From contig JALHFX010000101.1 in the NCBI GenBank assembly GCA_022837595.1, positions 1 to 15,511 on the forward strand: a stretch of DNA of 15,511 nt, written 5' to 3'. This stretch comes from Propionibacterium sp. GTDB taxonomy: Bacteria > Actinomycetota > Actinomycetes > Propionibacteriales > Propionibacteriaceae. A program made the position numbers and the translations under genes. This document shows, piece after piece, positions 13,388 through 15,511 of this stretch. The notes under the pieces were generated by a model. That model was not told where the DNA came from. It worked only from the letters and a program-made list of their open reading frames with translations, and ran no database searches. Each line of letters begins with the position of its first letter. Position 1 is the stretch's first letter.

Positions 13388-14866
13388 TCAGCGATCCGGA
13401 GTCGGTGTGGCGCTGCTCACCGGTCCCCTTGCGGAGCCGACATCCACGCCGCGCAGCGCCAGCTGGCCCTTGCGCGAATAGTCCGTGGCCTGATTCAGGA
13501 TCGAGATCGAATAGGCCGGGGCGTGGAACCCCTTGGAGTTCTCCGAGATCGTGTAGTCGATGATAAACGATGCACGACGCTGGTAATCGCGTGCGAGATC
13601 AAGCTGCTCTTCGCTCGCGGTGCCGTCCTTGACCGCAGTGGACAGATCTGTGATGAAGTCATCGAAAGCGCCGAACGAAATGTCCTGGGCCTCGTACCAG
13701 CGGTTCTGGATCGTATCGACCCGCTGCCTCATCTCTTCCGTGGTCGAATGATGGCATGTCAGGCAACTAGCGTTGATGGACGCGTCGCTTTCCATCGGGC
13801 TGGTCACGTCATGGTTGCTGATCTTGGCCGCGCCTTCGCGTTCATAAGGCATATGGCAATCGGCGCAAGTGACACCGTTGTCGGCGTGGATACCCTGACT
13901 CCAGGTCTCGAAATCGGGGTGCTGTGCCTTCAGCACCTCAGCACCGGTGTCAGTGTGCACGAAATCAACCCAGCCGATCTCGTCGTAGTACTGGATGGCA
14001 TCTTGAACTGTGAGGCCGTGAGTCCAGGGGAACGTCAGCGTCTTGTCGTCGCCGGCGAAGTAGTACTCGACGTGGCACTGTGCGCAGACATAGGCGCGCA
14101 TCTCCTGATTACTGGCGTCTTGGTTGACGTCGTAGTTGGGGACGCCCTCGTTGGCCTTCAACGCTTTGATGCCGTTGATGAACGCCGGGCGGCTGATGCG
14201 CAGCTGCATGGTTTGCGGATCATGGCAGTCGATGCAGGCGATCGGCCCGCCGGCGTGCTGCACGGCCTCGGCGTAGGGGAGCTTGTTCATGGCTGCCCAG
14301 CCGGCGGCTTGGTCGCCGTCACCGAGCTCGTCCACGATCTCGGGCAGCGATGCGTGACAGTTCAGGCAGGCACCAGGCTGATTGAACTCGGTCATGCGGC
14401 GGGTGAGTTGCTGGTCTTCGAGCATGAATCCATGACCGCGCGGCTCACGGTAGTCGACGGAGAACGCGTAGCCCTGCCACATATTCACCAGTCGCGGATA
14501 GGTCTCCAGCTTCGACTGGGTGACGAACAGTCTGGGATCGGTCTCGGTGGGTTCGTGTGCGACCAGTTCTTCCTCATTGAGTTCACCGGTCTTCGCATAG
14601 CCCTCGTACTGCAGCGGGAAGTTCTGTCCCCAGACTGCTGGATCGTAGGTCGTGTCGGTGACCTCGACGACCTGGGTGAAGGGATGCTTGGATTCTTGCT
14701 TATGCGCAAAGATCGTAGTCAACAGCCAGGTGAGCCCGGCCGCGGCGATCATGCAGGCGATGAGCACCACGATCGGAACCCACCGCTTGCGGGGGCCCGT
14801 CCACGTGGTCGGCTCTGCCGGCTTGCCGGCAGCCGGGGTGCTGGGTTCGTTCTTCTCGGTACTCAT
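13388..14866 (-). CDS. nrfA: Cytochrome c552 nitrite reductase, ammonia-forming, pentahaem
   Basis: NrfA reduces nitrite to ammonium with six electrons delivered by NrfH at the outer membrane face. The 492-residue product has an uncleaved-looking N-terminal membrane helix (about 30-52) and five haem motifs: C167LNCH, C211IDCH, C261AQCH, C334ADCH and C368LTCH. Active-site counterparts are present: Arg143 (PRGH), Tyr268 (CHVEYYF) and His316 (KAQHPDF), with calcium ligands Glu267, Tyr268, Lys313 and Gln315. The first, catalytic haem site is CXXCH rather than the CXXCK of E. coli and Wolinella, as in a known minority of NrfA proteins. The ATG at 14866 follows GAGGTGA and lies 4 nt after the nrfH stop. 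Assignment is firm. Confidence 0.97.
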   Translation of the reverse strand: MSTEKNEPSTPAAGKPAEPTTWTGPRKRWVPIVVLIACMIAAAGLTWLLTTIFAHKQESKHPFTQVVEVTDTTYDPAVWGQNFPLQYEGYAKTGELNEEELVAHEPTETDPRLFVTQSKLETYPRLVNMWQGYAFSVDYREPRGHGFMLEDQQLTRRMTEFNQPGACLNCHASLPEIVDELGDGDQAAGWAAMNKLPYAEAVQHAGGPIACIDCHDPQTMQLRISRPAFINGIKALKANEGVPNYDVNQDASNQEMRAYVCAQCHVEYYFAGDDKTLTFPWTHGLTVQDAIQYYDEIGWVDFVHTDTGAEVLKAQHPDFETWSQGIHADNGVTCADCHMPYEREGAAKISNHDVTSPMESDASINASCLTCHHSTTEEMRQRVDTIQNRWYEAQDISFGAFDDFITDLSTAVKDGTASEEQLDLARDYQRRASFIIDYTISENSKGFHAPAYSISILNQATDYSRKGQLALRGVDVGSARGPVSSATPTPDR

Positions 14867-14870
14867 CGAT

Positions 14871-15365
14871 TCACCTCATGTGGCCCACGCCGTCGTGACA
14901 GCGAATGCATGACACGGTGTCGCCCGTGTGGTTCGAACTATTGGTAATCTGCTCGACAAAATCGCCGTGGCAGTAGATGCAGGCTGCCTCGGTGACTGCT
15001 CTGTTGTGATCGCGGATTTGAATATTCTCCGGATAGTTCTGGAAAGTGAACTTCAGCGAGTGCGCCAACCCGTTCTCAGCCTTGTTCGCATACTTCGAAA
15101 CGAGATTGTCATGCGGCGCGTGGCAGTCGTTACAGGTCGCCACATCGGCGTGGCTTCCCTTCTGCCAGCCCTCGTACTGCTCATTCATCGCATGGCAGCC
15201 TGCGCAGGTTGCCGGATCATTGCCGAAGTACTTAGTGAAACCCGCGTAGTACATGGTGAAAATGCCCACGCCTAGAATCACACCGATCAAGGCGGCCAGA
15301 CCGATGCCTGTCCAGCCGGTGAACGCGGCGGTGAAGCTATTCCACAGACGCTTCAAACGTGGCAC
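14871..15365 (-). CDS. nrfH: NrfH tetrahaem membrane quinol dehydrogenase
   Basis: NrfH, a NapC/NirT-family protein, oxidises menaquinol and passes electrons to NrfA. The 164-residue product has a basic N-terminus, one membrane helix at about 19-40 (TGIGLAALIGVILGVGIFTM) and four haem motifs: C54AGCH, C78NDCH, C129IYCH and C153IRCH. The first is followed by a Met (CHAMNEQYEGW) that matches the unusual axial ligand of haem 1 in Desulfovibrio NrfH. The GTG at 15365 is chosen because GAGGGG lies 9 nt upstream; the GTG at 15374 in the same frame abuts that sequence and would add only three residues. It heads the seven-gene operon. Confidence 0.95.
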   Translation of the reverse strand: MPRLKRLWNSFTAAFTGWTGIGLAALIGVILGVGIFTMYYAGFTKYFGNDPATCAGCHAMNEQYEGWQKGSHADVATCNDCHAPHDNLVSKYANKAENGLAHSLKFTFQNYPENIQIRDHNRAVTEAACIYCHGDFVEQITNSSNHTGDTVSCIRCHDGVGHMR

Positions 15366-15433
15366 CGCTCGCACCCCCTCGGTTTCCTCATCGTCGGCAG
15401 ACTCGCGCTTGACCCAACTGATCTGCAGCGTCA

Positions 15434-15439
15434 GTCATA
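15434..15439 (-). promoter_or_regulatory. Candidate -10 box of the nrfH operon
   Basis: Reading the minus strand, TATGAC lies about 70 nt upstream of the nrfH start. No good -35 hexamer stands 16-18 bp upstream (GGATGA at 17), which would fit a promoter needing an activator. This is a weak call by pattern alone. Confidence 0.25.
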
Positions 15440-15464
15440 GCTCGAGCGTTCGTCCATCATCCCA

Positions 15465-15482
15465 TCACAGATTTTTCACAGT
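15465..15482 (+). promoter_or_regulatory. TCACAG direct repeat, 11-bp period (PhoP-box-like) upstream of nrfH
   Basis: TCACAGA (15465-15471), TTTT, TCACAGT (15476-15482): two heptamers at an 11-bp period, 6 of 7 matching each other. The mycobacterial response regulator PhoP recognises TCACAGC-N4-TCACAGC, so each heptamer matches at six of seven positions and the spacing is exact. It lies about 100-117 nt upstream of the nrfH start and about 46 bp above the transcription start implied by the TATGAC box. Binding by a PhoP/OmpR-type regulator is inference. Confidence 0.45.
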
Positions 15483-15501
15483 CTGATGTAAGAAATGAGA
15501 A

Positions 15502-15511
15502 TTAGGTTAGG
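15502..15511. promoter_or_regulatory. Possible left half of a DtxR/IdeR iron box at the window edge
   Basis: TTAGGTTAGG matches the first ten positions of the DtxR/IdeR consensus TTAGGTTAGGCTAACCTAA. The window ends there, so the mirror half cannot be seen. It lies about 137 bp upstream of nrfH and could serve nrfH, a divergent gene beyond the window, or both. Confidence 0.45.

Noticed and set aside
12968..14947. 659-codon open frame on the plus strand
   Set aside because: It is antisense to nrfA and the TPR gene, whose haem motifs and TPR match known families; it is a high-GC shadow frame.
15465..15482. CRP/FNR-type site upstream of nrfH
   Set aside because: On the minus strand TGTGA occurs twice as a direct repeat, not as the inverted TGTGA-N6-TCACA or TTGAT-N4-ATCAA pattern.

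Overview
This is a high-GC chromosomal segment from an actinobacterium, probably one of the Propionibacteriaceae or a relative. The evidence is the ispE-ksgA-tatD-rsmI block lying head-to-head with a mycobacterial-type protein O-mannosyltransferase, frequent GTG starts, leaderless -10-like promoters, and a System II cytochrome c maturation operon joined to nrfHA. The taxonomic placement is inference. No insertion sequence, tRNA, rRNA, phage gene or CRISPR array was seen.

Layout. Positions 1-2827 (minus) hold four overlapping housekeeping genes, in transcription order rsmI, tatD, ksgA and ispE (cut off by the window start). Positions 2825-2916 are a compact divergent promoter region with a strong near-palindrome. 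Positions 2917-6961 (plus) hold pmt (protein mannosyltransferase), uraA (uracil/xanthine permease) and a histidine phosphatase. A nitroreductase gene (minus, 6763-7530) runs tail-to-tail through the last 199 bp of the phosphatase. It shares an 89-bp divergent promoter region, containing a clean palindrome, with tag (3-methyladenine DNA glycosylase I, 7620-8234).

Positions 8235-8860 contain no credible gene but are almost entirely repetitive. Ten tandem 13-bp units are followed by about 18 copies of a 12-bp core (CAGCGGCTACCG), set at steps of exactly 19 or 31 bp. The core flips orientation once, at a hairpin near 8510. A perfect 79-bp tandem duplication lies inside the array. This is the least explained part of the window.

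Positions 8861-15365 (minus) form one seven-gene operon, in transcription order nrfH, nrfA, a membrane-anchored TPR protein, ccdA, resB, ccsB and resA. NrfH (tetrahaem quinol dehydrogenase) and NrfA (pentahaem nitrite reductase) would reduce nitrite to ammonium at the outer face of the membrane. CcdA and ResA keep apocytochrome cysteines reduced, and ResB plus CcsB export and attach haem. ccsB appears broken by a -1 frameshift next to a perfect 16-bp palindrome that carries the same core as the repeat array. Upstream of nrfH are a TCACAG direct repeat of 11-bp period, resembling the mycobacterial PhoP box, and, at the very end of the window, what looks like the left half of a DtxR/IdeR iron box.
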